13,315 nt of DNA, taken from Solirubrobacteraceae bacterium. GTDB lineage: Bacteria > Actinomycetota > Thermoleophilia > Solirubrobacterales > Solirubrobacteraceae. The position numbers and the translations under genes are program-made. Location of the stretch: the NCBI GenBank assembly GCA_016462625.1, contig JAEMSV010000100.1, forward strand, positions 1 to 13,315. Direction: 5' to 3'. A model generated the notes under the pieces. The model saw only the letters and a program-made list of their open reading frames with translations. It had not been told where the DNA came from and did not search any database. The stretch's first letter is position 1. Each line of letters opens with the position of its first letter. Of this stretch, positions 6,512 to 12,589 are shown piece by piece.

Positions 6512-7843
6512 ATGCGCGCCCCGCTTCTGGTCCTTCTCGTTCTCGCTTTGCTCGTCGCCGCCCCGGTGGCGAGCGCGGCGCCCAAGCCGGGCGTGTTCTC
6601 GGGCTCGCTGGGGGTGACGGTGCCGAAGGGTGCGCAAGCGGATGTCCGCGCGGTCAATCGCGCGGATGCGACCGTGACGGAGAGCGGACAGGTCTCGCGC
6701 CGGGGCGCCTTCACCCTGAAGCTCCCGCCCGGTGCGTACACGGTGCTCGGCACGATCGTCCCGCGCGAGGGGCGCCCGACGCTCGTCCGCTCCGCCGTCA
6801 CGCTGAAGGCGGGCCAGAAGCGCGCGAAGGCGAACCTGAAGAAGAAGCGCAAGCCCCGGGCCCGCGCCGCGTACGCGCAGGAGCTCGGCCAGGTCACGCC
6901 CGGGCGGATCGCCCTCGGCATCCCGACCTTCACCGGGCCGCCCAGCGGCGACCTGCACTACCTCGCGAAGGGGCTGAGCGCGCTGACCGTCACGGATCTC
7001 GTCGGCGGCTACGTGAACACGCCATGCAAGCTCACGGTCGTGGAGATAGAGCGGCGCGCCGAGGTCCTCAAGGAGCTCGAGTTCCAGCAGTCGCCGTACG
7101 TCGACCCGTCGACGCGCCTGACGCGGAACCTCATCCTGCACGACATCGAGGTGCGTGGCACCCTCACCCCGGTCGGCTCCGACGGCGACTTCACCGTGAC
7201 GATGCGCCTGGTGGAGACCGCGACGGGCAAGGAGGTCGGCAAGGTCGAGAAGTCCGTGACGTCCAACGACCAGGTCTTCGAGCAGCTCGAGGACGCCAGC
7301 CAGGCGCTTGCCGACGAGCTGTGCAAGTTCAGCGACGTCTACAAGGTGACGCTGAACGCCAGCGGTCGCGGGAACTTCGCCACGCACAGCGGCTCGGGCA
7401 CCGTGACGTCCACGCTGAACGCGCGGCGCGCCAAGAAGGACGAGATGGTGTGGACCGACTCGGGGCCGTTCCAGTGGGGCAGCCTGAGTGTCGCCACGAA
7501 GATCGCGGAGTGCCCGTTGCTCGCGCCGATCGCGCCGGCGGTCACCTGGTCGGCGACGCTCCGCCTGTCCGGCGAGCAGCTCCAGGTCAGCTGGGACCTC
7601 GCCGGCAACGACATGGCGACCGCGACCGTCGACTGCGTCCCGTCCGGCAAGGACGACCCGGATCCGCCGCCCATCCCGGGCATGCCGGTCGTGTCCCTCC
7701 TGAACACCGCGCCGCGGCAGTTCACCGTCCCCGTCGCCGGCGGCATCCAGCCGATCGCGGGCTCGGTCGCCGAGGGCGCGGACGGGTTCTTCGACGACGG
7801 GACGATCGAGATCAAGCCCGGCGGCGTGCGCCGGACCGGCTAG
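6512..7843 (+). CDS. Secreted protein with a CsgG-like domain, 443 aa
   Basis: The N-terminus is a clear signal peptide (hydrophobic 4-20, cleavage after ASA or ASAA near 22-23) without a lipobox cysteine. Residues about 27-112 look like a small beta-sandwich of the carboxypeptidase-regulatory/PEGA kind (RRGAFTLKLPPGAYTVLG), followed by a basic linker (KKKRKPRAR). Residues about 130-272 resemble CsgG/FlgO-type domains: GRIALGIPTFTG, LTVVEIERRAEVLKELE, then VDPSTR, IEVRGTLTPVGSDGDFTV and MRLVETATGKEVGKVEKS, matching the CsgG order of a 'TVVER..L..VL' helix, 'GxV' strand and 'DxxTGE' hairpin. Residues 275-443 are beta-rich and unassigned, with a proline-rich linker (DDPDPPPIPG, 381-390). CsgG itself is an outer-membrane curli pore; a pore role here is not supported. 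The 3' end overlaps the opposing glycoside hydrolase gene by 32 bases. Confidence 0.75.
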   Translation: MRAPLLVLLVLALLVAAPVASAAPKPGVFSGSLGVTVPKGAQADVRAVNRADATVTESGQVSRRGAFTLKLPPGAYTVLGTIVPREGRPTLVRSAVTLKAGQKRAKANLKKKRKPRARAAYAQELGQVTPGRIALGIPTFTGPPSGDLHYLAKGLSALTVTDLVGGYVNTPCKLTVVEIERRAEVLKELEFQQSPYVDPSTRLTRNLILHDIEVRGTLTPVGSDGDFTVTMRLVETATGKEVGKVEKSVTSNDQVFEQLEDASQALADELCKFSDVYKVTLNASGRGNFATHSGSGTVTSTLNARRAKKDEMVWTDSGPFQWGSLSVATKIAECPLLAPIAPAVTWSATLRLSGEQLQVSWDLAGNDMATATVDCVPSGKDDPDPPPIPGMPVVSLLNTAPRQFTVPVAGGIQPIAGSVAEGADGFFDDGTIEIKPGGVRRTG

Positions 7844-9104
7844 CGCGCGCGGGCTTCTTCAGCGCGATCGTCTTGGTGCTCGTGCGGGTGGTCGGCTGGG
7901 TCGCCTGCACGCGGAGGATCACCGCGCGCGTGGCGCCCTTGCGGAGCGCGGCGGCGCGCACGGACTTGGGGACCGTCAGCCGCCACGTGACGCGCCGCGC
8001 GGCGCCGGCCGTCGCGTAGCGCGCGGTCCGCAGCTTCCGCCGGACGACGACCTGCCCGCTCTTCGAGCGCACGCGGATCGTCGCGGTCAGCGTCCCGCGG
8101 CAGCGGCTGCCGGCGGTCGGGCATGTCCCGCGCACGATGAGCCGGCGCTGCTTGACGTGCGACCACGCGGCCGTCCACGTGGCCGACCTCGGAGTCACCG
8201 TCTTCGCCGCCGCGAGCCCGAGCTGGCGCAGCAGCTCGTAGTAGCTCGGCCGCAGCCCGCCGCTCCCGTCGGTCAGCCCCGAGTCGAAGCGCGCGCTCCC
8301 GCCGACCCACTGGTAGATGTACATCCGCCCGATGCGCGGCCGGGCCCGGGCGATCGTGAACGCGTCGGCGATCGGGGCCGAGGTCTCGTCCTCGTCGAGG
8401 TCGACCGTCTGGCGGCCGAAGCTGTTGCGCAGCCCGACCATCGCGCCGGTCTCCTCGATCCAGAGCGTCCCGGGGACGTTCGAGAGCATCGTGTCGACGC
8501 CGGTCGAGCCGCCGTCGCGCGCATCGCCCCAGCTGTGCAGCCCCCACAGCTGCGGCGGGCTCGGCAGGGCGGCCATGAAGGTGCGGATCCAGTTCGAGAA
8601 CCCGCCGGAGTCGAGGACGTCGCCCGCGACGATCGTGCAGCCCGGGCAGGCCGCGACGAGCTCCTGGTAGTAGCCGGCGGCGAGCGCCGGGGTGTTCCGC
8701 GTGGGCTGCAGCGTGTGGTTGCCCTCGTTCCACGTCGTGTAGGTGCGGACCTCGGGGAACATGGCGATGAACTGGTCGATCGAGTGGCGGAACTGCGCGC
8801 GGGTGGGGGCCGTGCACGGCCGGGACGGGCAGCGGTCGCCGGCGCTGTGCTCGAAGGCGATGTGCGGTTGCATCCCGAGTCGCGCGGTCGCGTCGAGCCA
8901 CGCGCGGACCTTCGCGGGCTGGGCGGTCGCGGCGTTCCACGGGACCACGTACCGCGCGTATCCGAGGCCGAGCCGCTGCAGGCGCCCGTCGGAGAAGGAC
9001 GCCGCCTGCTGGTCGGCCATGCCGACGGTCAGCGCGTGCGCGGGGGAGGCCGCGGCGGCGGTCGCGAGGACGGCGAGGGCGAGCAGGAGGAGGCGGCGGG
9101 TCAC
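7812..9104 (-). CDS. Secreted clan GH-A glycoside hydrolase-like protein (GH39/GH5-type barrel)
   Basis: 430 residues from GTG 9104. The signal peptide is TRRLLLLALAVLATAAAASPAHA. The TIM-barrel part (about 27-295) has the two clan GH-A acids in the right order: WNEGN (E127, acid/base, end of strand 4) and WIEETG (E218, likely nucleophile, strand 7). Cysteine pairs at C92/C97 and C153/C156 could form disulfides. Residues about 300-405 form a beta-rich module (RRLIVRGTC, GTLTATIRVRSKSG, VTWRLTVPKSVRAA), and the protein ends in a Lys/Arg-rich tail. Polysaccharide cleavage outside the cell is likely; the substrate is unknown. I chose GTG 9104 because a TATATC -10 lies six bases upstream and the signal peptide then begins at residue 1; an ATG at 9137 would place that promoter inside the gene. 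Confidence 0.8.
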   Translation of the reverse strand: MTRRLLLLALAVLATAAAASPAHALTVGMADQQAASFSDGRLQRLGLGYARYVVPWNAATAQPAKVRAWLDATARLGMQPHIAFEHSAGDRCPSRPCTAPTRAQFRHSIDQFIAMFPEVRTYTTWNEGNHTLQPTRNTPALAAGYYQELVAACPGCTIVAGDVLDSGGFSNWIRTFMAALPSPPQLWGLHSWGDARDGGSTGVDTMLSNVPGTLWIEETGAMVGLRNSFGRQTVDLDEDETSAPIADAFTIARARPRIGRMYIYQWVGGSARFDSGLTDGSGGLRPSYYELLRQLGLAAAKTVTPRSATWTAAWSHVKQRRLIVRGTCPTAGSRCRGTLTATIRVRSKSGQVVVRRKLRTARYATAGAARRVTWRLTVPKSVRAAALRKGATRAVILRVQATQPTTRTSTKTIALKKPARASRSGARRRA

Positions 9105-9110
9105 GTCCTG

Positions 9111-9116
9111 GATATA
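9111..9116 (-). promoter_or_regulatory. Predicted -10 element (TATATC) of the glycoside hydrolase gene
   Basis: On the minus strand TATATC is followed by six bases and then GTG (9104), the same spacing as the other leaderless starts here. A weak -35 candidate, CTGATG at 9135-9140, leaves an 18-base spacer. TATATC is unusually AT-rich for this window, and it supports the shorter start for the gene. Confidence 0.5.
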
Positions 9117-9188
9117 CGACGCGGGACGCTCCGGCATCAGGTGCGACCGGCGATTCTTCGGTTCCTCTTACGGGGTGGACGGCGGGTG

Positions 9189-9194
9189 TACGTT
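9189..9194 (+). promoter_or_regulatory. Predicted -10 element (TACGTT) of a leaderless promoter
   Basis: TACGTT lies six bases before the ATG at 9201. The -35 region is poor (TCTTAC at 9166-9171 with a 17-base spacer). With the minus-strand TATATC at 9111-9116 it gives a divergent promoter pair in the 96-base gap between the two genes. Confidence 0.45.
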
Positions 9195-9200
9195 GCGACC

Positions 9201-9848
9201 ATGCCGCTCGACCACTACGGGGTCCTCGCGGGCACCCTGACGAGCCATGTCCGTGACACGCCGGACGATCAGGGCCGCTGGTACCACGTCAACCTCCAGC
9301 TCTCCGCGCCGCTCGGCTCGTACCGGTGCGCAGTCGACGTCGACAGCAAGCAGTCCGCGGTCGGCGTGCAGTGGAAGGTGCTGAAGGTCGCGTCCGCGTC
9401 GTTCGCGCCGGCGAGCACCGTCGCGACGGGCTACCACGAGCTCGCGCACACGCAGGCCGCCCGTGCCCTGGACCACATCCGCCATCCCGCGCTGATCGAC
9501 AACCCCGGCTGCGTGTTCGTCGTCGCGCCGCCGGCGTGGCTGGCGAACCTGTTCCCGCGCCGGCCGTGGAAGACCGGCTCGAACATCGACGCCTCGGAGG
9601 CGCTCGAGTCGATCCTCGTCACCGGGCGCCGCACCGTCGTCTGGGGCGAGCCGTTCGAGACCGGCCTCGGGATGCACAACGTCCACCAGAACCAGGGCGA
9701 CCCGCTCACCAGCCAGTGGGCCGACGAGAACGGGATCTGGCAGGACGGCGGGGTGATGGTCGAGCGCGACGACGGCGACCTCGACGCGTTCATCTCGAAG
9801 TTCAGCTCGCAGGCGTCGAGGACCGACGACGAGGGACACCCGGCATGA
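9201..9848 (+). CDS. DUF2278 (YukJ-like) family protein
   Basis: 215 residues, the normal length for DUF2278, a family of unknown function that includes Bacillus YukJ. Family features visible are the N-terminal HYGVLAGTL followed by RWYHVNLQLSAPLGSYRCAVDVDSK (about 26-50), the middle LDHIRHPALID-type segment (about 90-100), and the highly characteristic C-terminal block GLGMHNVHQNQGDP (155-168) with ENGIWQDGGVMV (176-187). The conserved His, Asn and Gln of that block look like an active or ligand-binding site, though none is proven. No signal peptide or membrane helix. The ATG follows a TACGTT -10 by six bases. The stop codon overlaps the methyltransferase start (ATGA, 9845-9848), so the two proteins are probably made together. 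Confidence 0.85.
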   Translation: MPLDHYGVLAGTLTSHVRDTPDDQGRWYHVNLQLSAPLGSYRCAVDVDSKQSAVGVQWKVLKVASASFAPASTVATGYHELAHTQAARALDHIRHPALIDNPGCVFVVAPPAWLANLFPRRPWKTGSNIDASEALESILVTGRRTVVWGEPFETGLGMHNVHQNQGDPLTSQWADENGIWQDGGVMVERDDGDLDAFISKFSSQASRTDDEGHPA

Positions 9849-10474
9849 GCGAGGTCTCCGAGCACGACCACCCGGTCTTCGCCCGGTTCTGGAAGCGCGC
9901 CGCGCCGACGGCGGTCGCCAACGAGGACCGGGTCGCGCTGCTCGCCGCCCTCTCCGGCACGGTCGTCGAGGTCGGCGCCGGCACGGGCGTGAACTTCGCC
10001 TTCTACCCGGCGACGGTCACCCGCGTGATTGCGGTGGAGCCCGAGCCCCACCTGCGTGCCGAGGCGCTCGTGAGCGCCGGGACCGCCCCGGTTCCGGTCG
10101 ACGTGGTGGAGGGGACGGCTGAGGCGCTGCCCGTCGGCGACGGCGAGTGCGACGGCGCGGTCACGTCGCTCGTGCTGTGCTCGGTCAGCGACCAGGCGGT
10201 GGCGCTCTCAGAGCTCGCGCGGGTGGTGCGGCCCGGCGGCGAGCTGCGCTTCTACGAGCACGTCGTCGCGCACAAGTCCGCGCCGGCGTCGTTTCAGCGC
10301 TGGCTGGACCGCAGCGGGATCTGGCCGCACATGGCCGCGGGCTGCCACGTGGCCCGCGACACGCTCGCGGCGATCGAAGCGTCGAGCTTCGCCGTGACCG
10401 AGCACCGCCGCTTCATGTCGGGCATCGGCCCGTTCGCGCTGCCGCACATCGCCGGCAGCGCGACCCGCAGCTAG
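9845..10474 (+). CDS. Class I SAM-dependent methyltransferase
   Basis: 209 residues with a Rossmann-type methyltransferase core. Motif I is VEVGAGTGV (41-49), the ribose-binding acidic residue is E65 in VIAVEPEP, and EGTAEALPVGDGECDGAV (89-106) is the usual adenine-binding and motif II region. Post-motif segments are LVLCSVSDQ (109-117) and VVRPGGELRFYEHV (127-140). The sequence EHDHPVFARFWKR at the N-terminus and RFYEHV with GIWPHMAAGCH are typical of the UbiE/METTL7-like small-molecule methyltransferase group; the acceptor cannot be told. The start ATG overlaps the DUF2278 stop codon. The stop is one base from the stop of the convergent P450 gene, leaving no room for a terminator between them. 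Confidence 0.88.
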   Translation: MSEVSEHDHPVFARFWKRAAPTAVANEDRVALLAALSGTVVEVGAGTGVNFAFYPATVTRVIAVEPEPHLRAEALVSAGTAPVPVDVVEGTAEALPVGDGECDGAVTSLVLCSVSDQAVALSELARVVRPGGELRFYEHVVAHKSAPASFQRWLDRSGIWPHMAAGCHVARDTLAAIEASSFAVTEHRRFMSGIGPFALPHIAGSATRS

Positions 10475-10475
10475 C

Positions 10476-11888
10476 TCAACGCGGCCGCAGCTCGATCGGC
10501 AGCCCGTCGGCGGGGAACGGCCCCGTCGCCATGTCGATCACCGGCTCGTAGCCGGGGTCGATCCGCAGCTCGTACTTCAGAAGGAGCTGGTGCATGAGCG
10601 ACTTGACCTCCATGCCGCCGAAGTGCAGTCCGATGCACTTGTGCACGTTGCCGCCGAACGGGGTCCACGCGTACTTGTGCGACTTGTCCTCGGCGCGCTC
10701 GGGGGTGAAGCGCTCGGGATCGAACGTGTCCGGGTCGTTCCAGAACGGCTCCATGCGGTGCGACGCGTACATGCCGAGCGCGATGAGCGTGCCCTTCGGG
10801 ATGTACCGGCCGTAGATCTCGGTGTCCTTGACCGCCATGCGGCCGAGCATCGCGACCGGCGGGTTCATGCGCAGCGTCTCGCGGAAGGCGAGGTCCATGG
10901 AGAGGAGCGCGTCGACGTCCTCGTAGTCGAGCGTCGGCTTGCCCAGTGCGAGGGACTCCGCGCGGATCCGCTCCTGCCACTCGGGGTACTTGGCGAGGAA
11001 GTAGGCCATCATCGCGGCGGTGATGGTGCTCGTGTCGTGGGCGGCCATCATCGTGAAGATCATGTGGTTGACGACATCGCGGTCGCTGAAGCGCTCGCCG
11101 TCCTCGCTCTCGGCGTGGCAGAGCACGCTGAAGAGGTCGTTGCCGTCGCCCGCGCGCTTGGCGGGGATCTGGCGCAGGAAGAACTCCTCCATCCGCTTGC
11201 GGCTCTGCAGGCCGCGGTGCCAGCGTCCGCCGGGGACGTCCGCGCGGATCGGCGTGTTGCCGCCGACCACGAGGTTGATGAAGTCCTGGTTGACCTGGTC
11301 GGCCTCCGGGCCCAGCTCGCTGCCCATGAAGACCTCGGTGGCGATGTCCAGCGTGAGCTGCTTCAGCGCCGGGAACATGTCGATCTGGCCCGGGCGCCAC
11401 GCTCCGATGCCCCGGGCGATCGCCGGATTCATCATCTCGAGGTAGGTCACGAGCCGGTCGCGCTTGAACGCCTGCTGCATGATCCGGCGGTGGTGGTGGT
11501 GCTCCTCGAAGTCCATGAGCATCACGCCGCGCTCGAAGAACGGGCCGATGAAGACCTCCCATCCCTCCGCGTTCGAGAAGGCCTTGTCACGGTTGGCGAG
11601 GACCGTCTCGATGCCGTCGGGGCCGATGACGCTGACGATCTGCAGCCCGATGACGTTGGTCCACGAGATCGGGCCGAACCGCGCGTAGCCGGTCCGGGAC
11701 ATCTCCAGCCCGTCCGCCATCGCGCCGAGCGTGTGGCCCAGGAAGGGGAGCCCCGGATCGCCCATGACGGGCTTCAGGCCGCTGCCCGGCGGCGGCTCGG
11801 CGAGCGGCCGTTCCTCGCGCTCGGGCATCACGGAATACAGCAGCGTCGCGGCGGCGTTGCGCGCGCGCAGGGACATGGGGGCGCTCAT
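10476..11888 (-). CDS. Cytochrome P450
   Basis: 470 residues, a normal length for a soluble bacterial P450; these are heme monooxygenases that need an external redox partner, and none is encoded here. Visible landmarks are the C-helix DFEEHHHHRRIMQQAF (126-141, with four consecutive His), the I-helix oxygen-activation motif AAHDTST (282-288), the K-helix ExxR as ETLR (337-340), the PERF-type motif DPERFTPER (390-398) and the heme loop FGGNVHKCIG with the axial thiolate C418. There is no N-terminal anchor. ATG 11888 is supported by a strong GGAAGGAG Shine-Dalgarno ten bases upstream and by a promoter just beyond it. The gene diverges from a TetR regulator with a shared operator, so induction by the substrate or a related ligand is likely. 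Substrate unknown. Confidence 0.95.
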   Translation of the reverse strand: MSAPMSLRARNAAATLLYSVMPEREERPLAEPPPGSGLKPVMGDPGLPFLGHTLGAMADGLEMSRTGYARFGPISWTNVIGLQIVSVIGPDGIETVLANRDKAFSNAEGWEVFIGPFFERGVMLMDFEEHHHHRRIMQQAFKRDRLVTYLEMMNPAIARGIGAWRPGQIDMFPALKQLTLDIATEVFMGSELGPEADQVNQDFINLVVGGNTPIRADVPGGRWHRGLQSRKRMEEFFLRQIPAKRAGDGNDLFSVLCHAESEDGERFSDRDVVNHMIFTMMAAHDTSTITAAMMAYFLAKYPEWQERIRAESLALGKPTLDYEDVDALLSMDLAFRETLRMNPPVAMLGRMAVKDTEIYGRYIPKGTLIALGMYASHRMEPFWNDPDTFDPERFTPERAEDKSHKYAWTPFGGNVHKCIGLHFGGMEVKSLMHQLLLKYELRIDPGYEPVIDMATGPFPADGLPIELRPR

Positions 11889-11898
11889 GGACCTGTGT

Positions 11899-11906
11899 CT
11901 CCTTCC
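11899..11906 (-). promoter_or_regulatory. Strong ribosome binding site of the P450 gene
   Basis: Minus-strand GGAAGGAG lies ten bases before the ATG at 11888. It fixes the P450 start and contrasts with the neighbouring genes, most of which show no Shine-Dalgarno sequence. Confidence 0.75.
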
Positions 11907-11912
11907 ACGGGT

Positions 11913-11936
11913 ATCTGGTACGGTAGCGTGCCAGAT
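11913..11936. promoter_or_regulatory. Predicted TetR operator (10+10 bp inverted repeat) between P450 and TetR genes
   Basis: The arms ATCTGGTACG (11913-11922) and CGTGCCAGAT (11927-11936) are inverted copies with nine of ten pairs matching (mismatch at 11919/11930) around the four-base centre GTAG. The repeat covers the TetR -10 (11924-11929), the P450 -10 (11920-11925, minus strand), both expected transcript starts, and the first two bases of the TetR start codon. Size and symmetry suit a TetR-family dimer. Binding here should shut both promoters. Confidence 0.75.
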
Positions 11937-11948
11937 GGACCCGGTCAA
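11920..11948 (-). promoter_or_regulatory. Predicted sigma70-type promoter of the P450 gene
   Basis: On the minus strand, TTGACC (11948-11943) and TACCGT (11925-11920) are separated by exactly 17 bases, the best -35/-10 pair in the window. The -35 lies inside the first codons of the TetR gene and the -10 lies inside the inverted repeat. The expected transcript start near 11913 leaves a leader of about 25 bases that carries the Shine-Dalgarno sequence. Confidence 0.65.
11924..11929 (+). promoter_or_regulatory. Predicted -10 element (TAGCGT) of the TetR gene
   Basis: TAGCGT lies five bases before the ATG at 11935, within the operator repeat, and predicts a leaderless message. An overlapping TACGGT (11919-11924) ten bases from the ATG is an alternative. 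No clear -35 hexamer is seen on this strand. Confidence 0.45.
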
Positions 11949-12576
11949 CCGCCATGGACGCAGCTACGCCGGGCGCTCCGGCGAGGAGCGCGCGGCCGGG
12001 CGCCGTACCGCGCTGTTGGACGCGGCCTACGAGATCGTGGGCGAGGACGGCTGGCCCGCGCTGAGCATCGCGGCGCTCTGCAAGCAGGCCGGGCTGAACA
12101 AGCGCTACTTCTACGAGAGCTTTACCGACCTCGACGCGGCGATGGCCGCGCTCGTGGACAAGGTGGGTCGCGAGGTCGACGACGCCTCGCTCGGCGCCAT
12201 GGGCTCCGGGGGCACGACGGAGGAGGTCCTGCGGTCCGGCGCCCGGGCGCTCGTCGAGTTCATGACGGACGACCCGCGGCGCGCGCGCGTGCTCTTCGAG
12301 GCCCCGCCGACGGGCGCGGTGCTCGACCAGCGCGTCGCGTCGACCCGCCGGGCGATCTCGCTCGTCGCCGCGCGCGGGCGCACGGTCTTCCCACTGGCCG
12401 GCCGGACCGGATTCGAACTACCGGCGTCGCTCATCGTCGGCGGCACGAGCCAGGCGATCCTCGACTGGCTCGAGGGGCGCATCGACTGCAGCCGTGAGGA
12501 GCTCATCGAGGGGCTCGTGACGATGCTGCTGGCGATCGGCGAGGGTCTGAGCGCCGACGGCCGCCCGAATACGTAG
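11935..12576 (+). CDS. TetR-family transcriptional regulator
   Basis: 213 residues, typical for TetR regulators. The N-terminal DNA-binding domain runs from GRRTALLDAAYEIVGEDGW (22-40) into the helix-turn-helix LSIAALCKQAGLNKRYFYESF (43-63); the KRYFYESF recognition end is classic for the family. The C-terminal part (about 70-213) is helical and variable, as expected for a ligand-binding and dimerisation domain, and gives no ligand by sight. The start at MDPVNRHGRS is chosen because ATG 11935 lies directly after a -10 element and the operator, and a longer frame back to 11731 would run through the opposite P450 gene. Divergent to the P450 gene with 46 bases between the starts, it is most likely an autorepressor that also controls the P450. 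Confidence 0.92.
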   Translation: MDPVNRHGRSYAGRSGEERAAGRRTALLDAAYEIVGEDGWPALSIAALCKQAGLNKRYFYESFTDLDAAMAALVDKVGREVDDASLGAMGSGGTTEEVLRSGARALVEFMTDDPRRARVLFEAPPTGAVLDQRVASTRRAISLVAARGRTVFPLAGRTGFELPASLIVGGTSQAILDWLEGRIDCSREELIEGLVTMLLAIGEGLSADGRPNT

Positions 12577-12579
12577 AGT
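12574..12579 (+). promoter_or_regulatory. Predicted -10 element (TAGAGT) that includes the TetR stop codon
   Basis: TAGAGT begins with the TetR TAG stop (12574-12576) and lies ten bases before the ATG at 12590, so transcription would begin about three bases upstream of the start codon. No matching -35 element is seen. It is the second case in this window of a stop codon lying within a -10 hexamer. Confidence 0.4.
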
Positions 12580-12589
12580 TCCCCGACCA

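Noticed and set aside
5876..7387. 503-codon minus-strand open frame over the crotonase and CsgG-like genes
   Set aside because: It spans two well-supported plus-strand genes and their promoter, with Arg-rich shadow composition.
9142..9200. Repeated TGCGACC (9142-9148 and 9194-9200) in the divergent gap
   Set aside because: Seven bases in GC-rich DNA recur by chance; no symmetry or regulator gene next to it.
11731..11934. Longer N-terminus for the TetR regulator
   Set aside because: The extra residues are antisense P450 sequence and would place operator and promoter inside the gene.
10590..12497. 635-codon plus-strand open frame opposite the P450 gene
   Set aside because: It lies antisense to all P450 signature motifs and runs into the TetR gene in another frame; low-complexity Arg/Ala/Val/His sequence.
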